DNA of 64,000 nucleotides, taken from positions 26,332,288 through 26,396,287 of the forward strand of contig NC_092676.1 of NCBI RefSeq assembly GCF_964355755.1, given 5' to 3'. The notes under the pieces were generated by a model. The model was not told the DNA's origin, ran no database searches, and was given only the letters and a program-made list of their open reading frames with translations. The translations under genes were made by a program, and so were the position numbers. Positions within the stretch are counted from its first letter, which is position 1. Each line of letters begins with the position of its first letter. The DNA comes from Antedon mediterranea. Its lineage: Eukaryota; Echinodermata; Crinoidea; Comatulida; Antedonidae. Shown here in pieces: positions 1-20,400 of the stretch.

Positions 1-42
1 AACTTTAATGAACATAGTTACACATGGAGCAGAAAAATCATT

Positions 43-48
43 TTTATT
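43..48 (-). terminator. ARF6: candidate poly(A) signal of ARF6
   Basis: An AATAAA hexamer on the minus strand lies about 85 bases past the ARF6 stop codon. It is a plausible cleavage/polyadenylation signal, but AT-rich sequence makes chance matches common. Confidence 0.4.
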
Positions 49-129
49 TAATCATATTTTCCCACCTCTTCTACTTACGTAAATAATTTTTATGTACATT
101 GGTTCACTTAATTAAGACTAAGGATATCA

Positions 130-6528
<6,399 letters not shown>

Positions 6529-8413
6529 CTTGGCATGAAGATATTGATCCTACCAAAGGTGATGATAGGATGACGAGGAGTATACAAACTCTGTTTCTCA
6601 CTCAATGCTCCTGAAAATGCAAAAAAAAAGAAACAACTTTTAGTACAGTTCTGCTACTACAATAATAAAATAAAAAACATGATTTTCTTTTACTTTATCT
6701 AATCTGTATAATTTAGTAATGGCATATTCTTACTATCAAATTACAGAGTTAAACTTAAAATAATATTTATTCAAGAATTTCAATTATAACATTTATTTAT
6801 TTGTGCTGGGTGGAGATGAGCTAGCTACAAGTTCCACCCATTCTAAGTTTTTAGACTTCCACACGCTCTAATTTAAACATGGAATACACCAGAAACCTAT
6901 GGATACTGCTTTCTAGTGACCTACAGTACCATTAACCTTTGACCTCATGATCCCTATTTGTGTTATACTGTACGTTACAATATTATGATTCTAAAGACAA
7001 CATTGAAACTATATAAATTATAATTATTGCCTTACAAATAATAGCAAAAACAAAATGAATTTTAAACAGTGAAGATGTACTGTATCACAGAGCTATAAAT
7101 ATAATACAGTACAAAGATACAATCAAAACAAATATTGTTTAAACAATTTGAAATTACCATATGTTGAATTATTCATGATAGTAATATTGAATATACAGTA
7201 AATGTTGGCAGAACATCTAATAATAATATACAATAAATTATTACTAATACTATAGAATATAAATTGCAAACACTGATTTGTTAAACTAACAGTTTCTCTG
7301 GGTGTTATTCTGTTCTACACTTAGCACATTGGTCTGCACTAAGTAACTTGCTGTAATGTGTTCTATTAACAGCATATAGAGGATAAGCATATCTAAATAA
7401 TTTAATCCCTAGTCAGTACTAATGAAAGTACTGTACAGTACTATATCAATATTTATGAAACATGCTTATAAATTTGTATTATAATTTATTCACAATTTCT
7501 GCAAATTTATTCTATTTTGCAAATTATGAGAATTATCAACCAAAAAGTAATAATTATAAAGTTGTCATCCTTAATATTTGCCAATTGATTTGTGAGTTGT
7601 ACAGTAATATTAAATACTTTGTTCTTTTTTAAAGTAAAACAAATCATACTACTTATTACATTATTGAAATTTACTTATTGAATTTGATAATTACTAAATT
7701 AGGCCATGGGGAATAGATGACATGGTTCTTGTCAGTCGAATACCATGCAAAATTGGCCCCGCATAAAAAATCCTTTGAAAAAGAAATAAATATAAATATA
7801 TATTTTCATTTCTGTTTAGGGTTAATATATTTTCAAAATATTTTTAATCTAAAAATCTAGCTAGGCCTAGACCCTAACTGGGTCTTCAATAAATACAAAA
7901 TGATAAGGCCTTAAGGGACCATTGAATTTAGAAATTATATTTTTATTGTAAAAATAACATTTAATTAACTTAGAGTCAGACTCAAACAAGTGCAGTGAGT
8001 GGTTTACTGCTTACAGACTTACTAAAATATTGTGGCACAAAGTAAACTACAGTGCAAATGCCTAGCCTATTATCATTAACAGGAGACTAGGCCTAGGCAC
8101 ATTCAGCCAAAGGGCTAGGCCTGTCTGCGTTAAGCCCCATCACCAGCCTGAACCCTCCCATGTCAGGCTAACGGCGCGACGAAGGAAGGTTTCGAGACAG
8201 CGTAACCTAGCCTAGGCCTAACCTAGATTTACTCTTTTTCTAACACATATACTAACAAGAACGATTATATATGCTACACTACAAACAGTAAAGTAATCAA
8301 ATAGATATCAGAACTCTTATCATGATAATAGTAACCTATTTATTTGTAAAAATCAATGATTATTTGTCTCAATTTCAAACAAGAAGCGTGTAAACTGGTG
8401 AAGTGTGTGTTAC

Positions 8414-8640
8414 CTACCAACTTCCGGGGTTGAAGTTTCGATTAACCAAACGATAAAAGCACACTGTTTTTAGGATTACAGATAAAACCAAATGTATAAA
8501 TATTAATAGAAGAATATTTCACTTCATTTTTAGATAAAACCACTGTCAAAATACAATAACAAACACAAAGCAAATGCGTCCTTTTTAGTTCAACAGAAGT
8601 ATACACCCCTCATAACTTCCGTTTGATGGATGGCGGTTGA
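8414..8640 (-). promoter_or_regulatory. ARF6: ARF6 5' noncoding exon and promoter region (inferred)
   Basis: A good minus-strand splice donor (GTAACA after TTGGTAG) lies at 8408-8413. It can pair with the 5' UTR acceptor near 6611. The region just upstream is less AT-rich and carries AGGCCTA-type words around 8090-8225 in the presumptive first intron. The exact start site cannot be seen. Confidence 0.4.
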
Positions 8641-9919
8641 AAGTTTATTTACACCAGACAACACAAGTCCAAACCTCCGCAGCATAAAAGTAACGAACTG
8701 TTTTTTGATTGCTTTTTGGAAAATGACAATACCAATTGTAGATTTAATTAATTATTTTTATACCTTAATAAACAGTGATCGTATGCAAATTTTATTTCAT
8801 CAAATTATGTTTAAAAGAAATATCAACATGTTTAGAGTATTCATCCGCTGAGTGAACTAATCTTCATGAGGTCATCGGGTGTGGTGACGTACAAGCGTAC
8901 AACACGACGTGCACATGTTTGCGTTCGTTAACTCCAATGCTGGCAAGTACTGTTCATAGAGGGCGACAGGACATATTTTTATGAAAATCATAATTGTACA
9001 CTCCATGTACTAAAGATGGAGATTAAAATTACCTTTAGCAGTTTTGTGCTCTAATAATCATTGCATTCAAACAATTTTTTCTTTTTAAAAATTGTTTTTT
9101 CGGAAGATATAGTTGGAGGCAAGATGTTCAATGAAAATGTAGATAACAAACAAGACGATGACGTTTTGTGTATGCGATCTTTTCATTTATTTTTTCATAA
9201 AGGGATCACAAGCATGCAATAATTTACAGATTACATAACTACTACTCAAAAATACATGTGCAAATAAAATTTATTAATAATTTACTACCAACCATCAAAA
9301 TGGTATAGTCATAATTGAAGAAAATGTGTACATTATTACTTTACACAAAGGAGTGGACAATTAATGAATATTCAATGATGGACAAGTACATTGTATAAAA
9401 GGGTGTTATTAATGAATGGCTTACATAATGGTTAGTTCCTCTGTAATCAGATCACGTTTCCCATGACGTCATATTCAGCTGAGATTGTTTAATTAACATC
9501 CTCGTTTTTTCACGTTATTTGTCTCATTTTCGCATTTTAGTTAATTCCCAAAAGATAATAATTAATTCCTGCTGTTGTTGCATTAACATATTTTCATCAA
9601 TGAGTATTGAATAATTGGTATCCCTGTTTATCCACCCTTGTAAATGTTATAATACATACATTTTTACATCTGAAAATTATTGAAATATATTTTCTTTCCA
9701 AACTGCAGTATATTTAATATTGTTTACTGATAACGTAACACAGTACAATTAGTGCATCCATTAAAATTAGGTAACCATTAAAAGATTATAAATATAAATG
9801 TACTAATGTCTCCTGAGAGGCACAATTTTTTTTATGTGACTGGCTATACCAAGTCTTCTTAGTGCATAACATTAGTAAGAGTTTGTTTGAAATATACATA
9901 CATACTGAAACATAACAAC

Positions 9920-10069
9920 CAGTGGCCGTATTCACCAATCACACTTAAGTGAGATCTTAACTCAATAAAATAAAGTATTTCCCTTTAATTGTATTAACTT
10001 AGATAGGAGATGTTTTCAATGTTAAGGGTGTTTCCCTTAGCCTAAGTGTGAATGGTGAATACAGTCACT
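9920..10069. mobile_element. hairpin MITE, about 150 bp
   Basis: Outer CAGTG/CACTG, then GTATTCACC and GGTGAATAC, then CACACTTAAG-type sequence are inverted across the element. Together these make an imperfect terminal inverted repeat of about 30 bp. There is no coding content. Confidence 0.75.
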
Positions 10070-10918
10070 GATTACTGCAGTAACGCAATTGGATTTTGAC
10101 TGCATCTCTAATTCAAACTAAACTGTATACATAATTTTTTTTAAACTAAAACTATTACACATTGCACACAACTTAGCACAGCAAAATAAAAGTGAATATG
10201 TGTTTAAAAAATGGCATTAAACAGAAATCTGTTCAAATGATAGTAAAGACAAATTATAAATAAATATCAAATTGGTGGTAGTCTACTGACACAAAACCAC
10301 ATCTTTGCACCCTGGTCATATATAATAATTTTATACAGTAATTTAAGTGTATTTAAAATATGTTTGAGTCACAAACAATAGAGATTAATGTATGAGTTAT
10401 TTCTTCTAAATATTTTTCATGATACAAATATAGTAATGAATTAATTAAATTAAACAAAGTACATACATAGCCTAATCGGTGGTGCATTACAAAAGAACTA
10501 AAAACTAATTTTGAAGATGTAGATTTAATTTCAATTTTTAAACAATATTATATATTAATCTGATTTTATTTTTAATATACAGAGGTTCCAAAAACAAGTG
10601 AAGATGAAACAACATCTAAAAGCCAACACACAAAGAATCAAACTTTGCAGTCCAGGATAGGAAATACAACAGATAAATAGCTAATATGGTACGTATAGTA
10701 TGTTTTAAAGATACTTAGCACTTGCTTATTTTACCAAATTGATATCAAAGTACACTTTATGCTTGGACTATTTACAGTTAGTTTTGTTTGACTACAGTGG
10801 AACCTTTAAGTGGTGTCACCTGGCCGTAGTGTTAAAACACATAATTCATCTTGTTTGTTACATAAGTGTCCCTGGTGTGCCCTGGATATGAGTGTACCAA
10901 AGCAATGGTTTTACTGTC

Positions 10919-11028
10919 TAAGGCTCTGTCTACACTATCAAACTGTATGTGATGTGCCCATATATAAACATGATGTCAATATCACTACCATATTTAAGAA
11001 TATAGAAAGATAGTATAGACAGAGCTTA
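10919..11028. mobile_element. MITE family A, copy 5 (internally deleted)
   Basis: Left AGGCTCTGTCTACACTATC and right GATAGTATAGACAGAGCTTA inverted ends, with a shortened core (one degraded unit). Confidence 0.8.
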
Positions 11029-11737
11029 ACAAAAACTCCACAAGATCAAGACATTATGGACCAACTTTTATTTGCACCAAATACAGATACAGCACTATAG
11101 GGTAGTAATGTTCAAAAACAGTTTGACAGACTTTTACATCGCAGTCCCTTTAAATCCTTAACAGCATTGATTAATATAATTAATAAACATGATATCACGT
11201 GTCATATGATTAAAGGTACAGCATCCGGTTATTGCACGACTGTTTGATGATGATAGAAAAAATAAATAAATAGTAAAAAATAAAACTGTATGTTTTAAAT
11301 CCTTTTATAACCACCATTAATATAATTGTGCACAACAATTGTTTTAACCTAAATAAATAATACTAAATAATAACACTTTAAAGATAGAGAATTATATATT
11401 AAAAGGTAAGTTTTTCTTGAGCGTGTATAGTATGTGTGGTATGCAATCATTTTGGTCAAATTTACAATAATTATATAAACTCCAAATTAATACATAAGTT
11501 GCTTGGTACATCAACTTCTGTTTGTGTGTGGCTCTTGCTCATCATCACTTCTTGTTTACTGTGTTCTTATTGGTTGGTAAATGCTGATGGTTGAACTACT
11601 GTACCATATAACAAAAAACACAAGACGTATCTACAGTATCTTTACAGAAACACAAGACTCAAGGTCCATCTGAAATTGAAAAACAAAATATATTTGTAAA
11701 AACCAAAACATTCAGAAATAATAGTTTGTTGTGTATA

Positions 11738-11875
11738 GATCAGCGAACGAGATCAGCGAGAGAGAGATAAGCGAGAGATAGAGAGATCAGCGAGAGAGAG
11801 ATCAGTGAGATAGAGATCAGTGAGATAGAGATCAGTGAGAGATAGAGATCAGTGAGAGATAGATCAGCGGGAGAA
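11738..11875. repeat. short tandem satellite (AGATCAGYGAGAGATAG)n
   Basis: About eight imperfect units of 12-17 bp built from GATCAGCGAGAGA and GATCAGTGAGATAGA run in direct order. It is noncoding and intergenic. Confidence 0.85.
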
Positions 11876-12032
11876 AAGGCATATCATCATGGATAGCTAT
11901 AACTGAGTTTGTTCACTGGCCTTCTCAAAGGTGGGAACACTGTCTCCCCTGGACAAACATACCCACTAGTTAAACAGATTTAAATTTGTAGAGAATCTTA
12001 TACTAATTCCTTATGTTTTATTTCCATAATAA

Positions 12033-12175
12033 TGCTCGGTCTACACTTTCAAACTTTATGTTACAAAAAAACGTGATGTATCCATACTGTATATGGACAT
12101 TTCATATCAGTACCGTATTTGGGCATATCACACTTTTCTTTGTCAAACTAATTTGATAGTGTAGGCAGAGCTTAA
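12033..12175. mobile_element. MITE family A, copy 6
   Basis: Left GCTCGGTCTACACTTTCAAA and right TTTGATAGTGTAGGCAGAGC ends, with a typical core holding one ACCGTATTTGGGC unit. A few point changes in the termini suggest an older copy. Confidence 0.85.
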
Positions 12176-12335
12176 TACATCATTATTCAATGAAAATTTA
12201 TCATAAATTATGGCAGCTACAGTACTGTACATAAATCCTTTGTGTCCATTTCACACATAATGAATATGTACATTGTTGCATTGATAGATAGATTATAAAT
12301 TAATGTTGTTTCGTTCAGTGTGAAACTACTATTAT

Positions 12336-12940
12336 TTTAAAGGCCAGGTGCGGGCAAAAAATTTCTATTGATCATACATTCCAATAATTATCGATCTATA
12401 GTTTCCCCTATGTTTCATAATTTTTGGGATTTTATTTGTGTTACACGATCTTGTTGAAAATAAGCACTTTCTTATCAGTGGGGGGATAGTTCAAATTACA
12501 CAGTAAAATCTCTATTCTTTTGTACACAAATTTTGTAAATAGAGAGGCATTTCAAAAAGCTATCAAAAATTAACGGTGTGGTAAAAAATGTTATCAGATG
12601 ACTAAATATAGGTAATATAACTTCAATTTTACATTTCCGGTATTTTTATTCAACTTTAGATTTTTATTTTCATACTATAGCAAAAATTATCCACCGTATA
12701 TCCACCATCTTTTTTCACCTTCTAGGGAGTCACAAGACATGTTATTACATTAGGTTAAACTACCTAACTACTGAAAAAAAGTGTTCCTGGTTCTTATGGC
12801 AGAATTTTGCCAAATTGTGTATTTGACCATATTAAGGGAAAATCCTATTTTTTCGTTTTGATTTCTGTTACAAATATTTGATTTATGTACAATTAACCAG
12901 ATATTATATTTAAAATTCATGCCTGTACCTGAGCTTTAAA
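12336..12940. mobile_element. 605-bp inverted-repeat transposon, copy 1
   Basis: It begins TTTAAAGGCCAGGTGCGGGC and ends with the inverse of TTTAAAGCTCAGGTACAGGC, an imperfect terminal repeat of about 20 bp. TTTAAA at both edges fits a TTAA-containing target. A second copy of the same length and orientation lies at 35258-35862. No coding capacity, so it is non-autonomous. Confidence 0.8.
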
Positions 12941-14192
12941 TTAATATTTGTTACTGTTACTTTCTACATACACTATCTTTATTAAAATTAGTAATAAGTA
13001 TTGCATTACGTTTACTTTGTTAAACCAACTTATCCTACAAAAATTATATATGCAAATATTTATTTATTCAACCATATTTCACGAGGGTGACCCAGCCAGC
13101 GGAAGCTGATTTTAAGGGGCCCTCAAATACATGATATTACATTATGCAATATGGTATGATTGCATCCTTTGTGTTCAATATTCATTAGTATTCAGATTAT
13201 TACTTTAGTTTTTTACCAATTATATGATATATTATAATATAAATTACATTCCTTTTGTATGTCAATTGTGTATGCATATCATCACTGTACCAGTCTAATG
13301 AATGAATGTGACAATGAATATCTCGTTTTTATAATGTATGCACTACATAGTGTAGTACACAAATTCAATGAATCTTATGCAAATCCCTACATAATTTATG
13401 TACAAAATTATTCTTTGTAGGTTCTAATGTATTGTACTGTATTTTTAAACCATTATCCGTAGTGCATGTTTTTAAACTGTACACTACAGGCAATATTTTC
13501 ATTCAAAATCTATAATCGCTAATCAAAATATAAATTGTGTAGTAGCCAAGTAAACATTTTGATTAGCAATTTTTCATGTACTGTACCTACACATATTTAC
13601 AAATGCACCAATTTATTAAATTCCTGTATCATTTGATTTCCTTTGTATGATTTGGTAACAACGGTCGCCATAACAACAACATACATATCCAATTACACTT
13701 TATGTTAATGAGGCGGCATTGTTAAGAGATATAACTCCTATACTGTATGTGTACTAATTATCATATCAACCACCTGCCTATAAATAGGCATCAAATTACA
13801 TGATTAAATTTTTTTCAAGCAACCAATCAATCATTTTTATACAGTACTGTACTTGAGTAAAAACAATACTCAAATTGTAATAAGGCTTTTATTTTTTTGG
13901 GATATAATCCTATAGCTTTCTTCACCCAATAAAACAATAATGGCATTGTGATTCATTGTAAAAAAGAATAGTTGAACCAGGAAATCGAAGCGAGACAGAA
14001 AAAAGTATCTGGATAGTAATTTTGTATACATTTCAAAACTTTAAAATGTTTGTATAGGTACATGTTAATTAATAAAAATGTATCATACAATATATTTCCC
14101 TTCAATATAAAATTATCTTTAAGTTAAGATTAAGCAGGTTGAAATAAAAAATATTAAAAATTATTAATTTAATAATCTTTGATTATAGGACT

Positions 14193-14352
14193 AAAGCTCT
14201 GTCTACACTATCAAACCTTATCTGACAAACAAATGTGATGTACCCAAATATGGTAGTGATATTCTTAAATATGGTAGTGGTATAACATCATCATGTCCAT
14301 ATATGGGAATATCACATGTTTAAGTCACATAAAGTTTGATAGTGTAAAGAAG
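14193..14352. mobile_element. MITE family A, copy 7 (reverse orientation)
   Basis: AAAGCTCTGTCTACACTATC on the left and AGTTTGATAGTGTAAAGA on the right. The core reads in reverse compared with most copies and has two ATATGGTAGTG units. It lies about 210 bases past the G gamma stop, possibly in its 3' UTR. Confidence 0.8.
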
Positions 14353-14564
14353 AGAGATCAAAACAGATTGAAGCTTCAGCTAAAAAATATCATGGCGATG
14401 ATGATAGGCAAAAGCATGGAATGAAATTGAATAAAATTATTAAAAATTGTTGATTTACATAGTGTATAATAAATAACGAACCCTAAATAACATGCATAAT
14501 GATTTTGAATAGGGAAGATAACCTTACCTAAATAAATGATTGCACATATTTCATTTGACATAGC

Positions 14565-15350
14565 TTAAACAATGGTACATGATTTCTTCTCCTTAAATGG
14601 ATTAGATACGACTGAAAAACCATTAAGAAGGAAATCTTCACTGGCGTTCTGTTTCACGTACTGCAGTAAACTAAGAAGAAAACAAACAAATTGTTATTTT
14701 ATTAATTAATAAATTGATGGCATGTAAAAATACTTGTAAATATTGACGAATATCGTCTGGACGAAATAGTAAATCATTTTTCAAAAGTATCGATTATTAA
14801 ATTAAATGAAACAATAAATGCTATTAGTATTAACTTTACAATGTCAACAATGGTTTTTAAACATAGATAATTAAATAATGCTACACACACAGTATATATA
14901 GGCTATCCCGGCTAAACCACCAATGCACAGACAGTTTTTTTTTTTCAAGTTTTAAAAAATGTATAATTTTTTTAATGTAAGCTAATTTTATTAGGTCGGA
15001 TATATGTTACATAATTGTCTGGTTCTTAAATCTTATAATATACGCGCGTATAATATATTATTATTAGAATAGGCTAGCATAGTGATTCTGTTAAAGCAAT
15101 GTTTTATAATTTAGCCAATGCTTTACTGTTGTCAGTGATAATGAATGAAACCTTTGTTTTGGTTGGCCTAGCTAGCCATCCATCAATCAAGCAAGCAGCT
15201 CAGGTTTTTGTCAAGCAAGTCTCTCTCATCTCTTCATCTGAATGAAAATATTACTTACTCATTTGCAGCGTCTGAAACGTTTATTCGTTCAACTCTAGCT
15301 TCACGACGAAGCTGTTCTACTGTTCTTACTAATGCAGAATTTCCACTCAT
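14565..15350 (-). CDS. heterotrimeric G-protein gamma subunit, 2 coding exons
   Basis: Exons 15259-15350 and 14565-14670 join in phase (GA|T) to 66 codons, 65 aa, a normal gamma-subunit size. The first exon gives MSGNSALVRTVEQLRREARV, the N-terminal coiled-coil helix that pairs with G beta. The second gives LLQYV and then the diagnostic NPFKEKKSC tail. The C-terminus is CTIV, a CAAX box; a final Val is compatible with farnesyl or geranylgeranyl transfer, and prenylation anchors G beta-gamma to membranes. The intron position in the middle of the protein matches the usual gamma gene structure. Which vertebrate subtype it corresponds to cannot be decided from so short a protein. The region upstream at 15360-15480 is a plausible promoter. 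Confidence 0.93.
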
Positions 15351-17460
15351 TTTTAGGTTTAATAATTTAGGCTAGGCTATGGGCGTTGCTGCAAGTTCTT
15401 CTTCGCTTCTTTTTTCGCTTCGAAATAAATCCTCCCCATCCAAAATGGCGAACTCCACCAGTTTTCCTCTTTAATTTTAATTAAAGTTGGGGGCGTCGCC
15501 GTCTCAAACGTATAGAAAATCCTTCCAAATTGTAGAGGGCGGACTAGGCGGTTTTTGTTTGTTCATACTTTACTGTAGTACGGTAACTAATTTTTCCAAA
15601 TAATTTTCTGGAAAATGTCAACCCTCTAATAAATATTTATATTTTAACCTCTTGTTTGTTGTCTTCTTTTATTTTAAAATCTTCCTGGTTTTAGTAAATG
15701 TCTTAATTTGTAATTTGCTTTATATATTTATTATTATTCTTTATTTTATTGCATTTGGTTACATTTATGGTTGTGTAAATAAGTCTGTAAACAGCATGAA
15801 TAAAGTCATACAACAAAGCATTTACATCTTGCCATATTTATTATACTCTTTTTACTACATTTTTCTAAAATTGTGTCACATAGTATACAAGTTCCAAAGC
15901 ACAACAGCATGCAAAGAAGCCTACTTTTAAAATTATACTAGGCCTATTTTTGGATAATGTCAAACTTAAATTTAATTGTTTTCCTTATCAAAGGATATTT
16001 AATGTTTTAAAAAAATACAGTATGTAAAGAAATTGTACACAGTATTATGGTGACACTTGGTGAATGAAATGAAGTTTGACAGAAAAAACTTAAATGGACT
16101 AAAATGGTTTTTCAATATTTGTCATGATATCCTAAATAAAACAAAAACATTTATTTTTACAATTTAACAACTTAGATTGCATATTAATATTAGGTTTTTA
16201 TTAAATCAATAGTCTAGCTCCACCATGTGAAAGTTTACTTTAAAATGTAATGCTTACAAAAATGAATGGAACCATTGTTGTTAAAAAGTTTGCTATATCA
16301 AAAGTAAACATTTATATTAAAGATGTCGAATCGAGGCATGGTGTATCTAGAATCTACAAATATCTACGAGACAACATCTAAAATTACATTTAAAATAAAT
16401 TATATACTGTATTTACAAGATCATGTAAAACATTATGATAACATGGGGTTTGGATAGACACTTCATTGGCTTCCAAACGTCTTTTAAAATATATACTACT
16501 ACTATATATACTCAAATATACCAAAACCATGTTCTGTGAAAACAAGCAACTAAAAAATGTTTGCCAGCCAAAGGGATTTAAGAGACTCTTTTTTGGAGAA
16601 ACGCTTTAATTATGTGCTATGGTACTGTATGTTAACTGTGTGTTAACATCTGATATGGATATAAATACAGTGCTGAGTAAATTCCCTATCTATTAGAGAT
16701 AAATAAGCAACGGGTAATTAACTAAAGTCTCTCATATAACTTAAGCTATGATGTATTAAAACTATAGATAGCCAACACAACTATTAATGCATGTGTATAT
16801 TCAAATTAATTAACATTAATCTATACAGTACTACTCTACACATTGAGGTTTAATATTCATATATGCATATTAATCTTATATACAATATTTAGTTATATAA
16901 TTTATACAACAAATACAAATAGATATTAATCAAAATAATTACATCCAGTTTTCATATACAGTATATGCATATCATATCACTGTATAATATACAGCAGTTG
17001 TATCAGCATCTTAGATTATCAATTTTCAATCATAAATCATCTAAAATGAGTAAAAGAATAAATTAAAAAAGTAGAAAATAATATTCTTTTATAACTTAGG
17101 TTGTAAGAGGTTTAGTTAAGATGATTGGATAATATGTAGTCGTTATTTTGGGTAGAGTATTCAGGGGTCGTAGCAGGCAGTCGTGATAGGGTGTTTTGTA
17201 GAGATTCTCGTAGACTATCAATACAGATGAATCTGGTTTACATCAACGCACAGTCAAGTTTAGACAGTAAACTAGGGTATTCAGGGGTCGTAGCAGGAAG
17301 TCGTGATAGGGTGGTCTTTTTGTAGAGATGCTATCAAATCTGGTGTACATCAATGCACTGCCAAGTTTAGGCAGTATTCTACGTATACTGCACTTCCAAT
17401 ATATTATTCACTGTTTTTGTGTATCTATAGATGATGCTGTTCATCCAATAATATACTTGA
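15351..17460. other. spacer: G gamma promoter side and TMEM30A 3' UTR side
   Basis: No conserved coding exon is visible. The left end is the 5' flank of the G gamma gene. The right part is probably TMEM30A 3' UTR and contains a tandem duplication at 17157. A 92-codon plus-strand frame at 15652 is hydrophobic and AT-biased, with no family signal. Confidence 0.5.
17157..17380. repeat. tandem duplication of about 110 bp
   Basis: GTATTCAGGGGTCGTAGCAG starts both copies (about 17157 and 17277). Each continues through GTCGTGATAGGGTG and a CATCAA..GCAC..CAAGTTTAG segment. Copy 2 has an internal deletion. It lies just downstream of the predicted last TMEM30A exon. Confidence 0.8.
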
Positions 17461-17467
17461 TAGGTTG

Positions 17468-20400
17468 TTAGTTGTCAAACTCTGGCGTTGACAAATCCAG
17501 TCCCCTAAAGAAAAATTAGATCAATAATGTATTACTATTTGTGAGATCTGAATTTATAAGAAACTGTAAATATGAGAGAATCTGTAAGAATGAAAAGTAT
17601 GACTGACTCGAACCAACTTGAATTTAAACAATGATTTAGCATGAATAAGCTGGTAGTCATTATTCAAATCTCCTTCATAAACACATTAGAATGAATCAAT
17701 GAATAACAATACTATAGCTTGGTAACTTTTTTACATACTGTATGAAAATGTTTTTAGATTGTGACCACATTGATAGTATGCTCTAGATAAAAATATCTTT
17801 ATAGCTTCTTACCTTTAAATGACAGATTGTTTTAAAAAATGTATTATTACATTAGTAGGGTTGTTTCAGATACAGTAATGGATGCAGTGGAGTAATGGCT
17901 ATGAGTGCTCACAGGCTAAAGTCAGAAACCTCTAGAGCTTAGGAAGGGCCCAGATGAACAGCCCTAACACAACTACCCAGTATTGGAGGGCCTATTAGAA
18001 CGCTAGACCAGGGGCCCTATTATGCCACTGTATGAATGATTGTTGTGATACAATTTGGTGACAAGATGGATTCCTAGTCAATGTCTCCGATACACAATAC
18101 ATCAATGTGTATATTGAAATGGTTCTCCGATAATTGACAATCACACAAGGTACAAAAACAGTTAATGAATAAATGACAGAAAAACTTCTAAGCCCAGTTA
18201 ACACATTATGGTAAAACTATAACTGCATGAAAATATCCAAGTGTGAACAATGGTCAAATCTTCTGATGACATTGGATAAAGCTATCGTGGTTAATTTTAC
18301 CATTTTTCAAGCCCAGTGCAAACAAGGCTTATGACTAGTGTCCAAATAGACCTGCCTATTCTCACTTGACCATTATGGTTGGATTGCATCTTGGAGTAAA
18401 TGTTAAATCACATATGATTCTCACAAATGAAATGCGCACAATTAATCATGTTAATGAAACCTCACCCAGAAAAACATGTTCCATGTTTTTTTAAATTGAC
18501 TCACCATAAAGTTGTTTAAGTTTCAATAGGTTGATGGAAATCATACCTGCATCAAAACAGTCATTAATGTTTAAATTCTAATTATAGAAATAACATTGCA
18601 ATAAAGGTATTAAGTCACTGCTGCCCTTATTCTGAGCAGACCATATAATTGCTTACTTTTAGATCATTGCAGTATGCAGTAACAATTAAAATATCACTTG
18701 GTTTTAGCAGGGAATGTGATTTCACTCTTCCCTGGTTTTAATAACCCTCTTCCAAATGACATGGCTTAGGACCATTGTAAAATATATTTTATCTTTAGCC
18801 CCTTCGACTCACATTCTGGTTAAAATCATAAGAAACATCTTGAATTAAACATGCATTGTTTTGCTTATTTAGAAACGTGTTATTCTCCAAACTAAGCCCC
18901 ATTACAATAGGTGAAGTTATTTTTGAAGCAGATTTGTATAAAAGTGAAGGAAAAGGGCATCAATGATTTGTGCATATTGTCAATCATGCAGGTATTACTA
19001 AATTAATTTAAGCTTGCTTGTAAGGTAATATAGTATCTAATTTGTATACATTTTCCATAACTGTATAATAATTGCTAAAGGAAATTCAAATTTCCAGTTT
19101 ATGGACAAATAAATAATCTTGAATCTAGAATGGATCAAAAGAAGTTGAAATAGTTAAAATTCAGGGGCCTAGCAAATACAAACCAGTTAAAATACCGTAT
19201 TTAAAATCCATGGACCTCGCTATTAAATGCTAACTAGTTGAAATACAGTATTTAAAATCAGAAAAAGAGGAACAGCAAAAAGATCATTATAGACAAGACA
19301 ACGCTTGCTACAGTAAGCCAAGAAAGAAGATGGAGCATTTGTTGTAGGATCCGACCAGGAGATACAAGAATCAGAAAAAACTCTTTAACTCAACTTATTG
19401 CGGTATTAGTAGGAGACTAAGCCATAGAATGGACTCATTAAGTGAATGTTTTGTATTTGCACACGTTCAGTTATAAAGCATATTAGCAAAGATCTTGATG
19501 AGAGTTCTTGCATGGTAATCAATGAATTAACTGATGTATGTATTTACCTAAATATGTATTAGGATTCTACGTTAAAGTAGAAATGAGAAAGTCAAAAGAA
19601 AGTTAACCTTTGTCTACACAATCAAAAAGATGATGTGACAAAAAAATGTGATGTGCCCATATATGGACATGATGATGTCATATCACTACAATGTTTGGTC
19701 ACATCACACTTTTTTTTGTCAAATTAGTTTGATAGTGTAGACAGAGCTTAAGTCACCCTCTTGTAGATTTTCTCATCTACCTTTTTACACATTTATTTCT
19801 AGATTATCGCTACAGTCCTTCTTTCTATTTCTATGATAATATGAATATCAAGTATTTTACTAGAAATTGCAAAATTTCACAAGCAAAGGCTGCATTTCCC
19901 ATACAGTAGGAGCATCTACTTAAAGCTCTGTGTACACTATCAAACTTTATGTGACAAAAAAGTGTGATGTGCCCAAATATGGTAGTGATATGTTTAAATA
20001 TGGTACTGATATGACATCATGATGTCCATATATGGGCACATCAAATTTATTTGTCACATAAACTTTGACAGTGCAGACAGAGCTTAAGCTTTATTTAAGA
20101 AGGTACGATATTTAGGAGTTTTGAGTGTTACTCATTACTCTTACGTTATGTTTAATAGGCCAACTATGACATATATATTAAACATCAAATTAGCGTATCA
20201 TGCAAAAGTACTTTATTAAAATTAAATCTTTGGTTTTTAGAATATATACTGAGAGATATTAGTATATAATTTATAAGTTACCTTTATTATTATCACCAAC
20301 CTTACTCTTGTACTATATTTAAATAGCTGATGATGGACTGTAAGCATCAAATTAGTAATAATAATCATTGGATACAGAAAACAGTGCATAATTCTGGCGC

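Larger units (their letters stand above)
8650..14560. other. intergenic region with repeats, no gene recognised
   Basis: No conserved coding exon is visible on either strand in this AT-rich stretch. It contains a hairpin MITE at 9920, MITE family A copies at 10919, 12033 and 14193, a GATCAGYGAGA satellite at 11738 and a 605-bp transposon at 12336. The rightmost part probably includes the 3' UTR of the G gamma gene. Confidence 0.6.

Noticed and set aside
13070-13130. A shared repeat with 25150-25215 (GAGGGTGACCC...GGGGCCCTC)
   Set aside because: The two stretches look alike, but I could not define edges or strand relationship well enough to call an element.
15652-15930. A 92-codon hydrophobic membrane protein
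   Set aside because: Its composition (Phe, Ile, Tyr, Leu) is what AT-rich noncoding DNA gives by chance. No family motif or splice context was seen.
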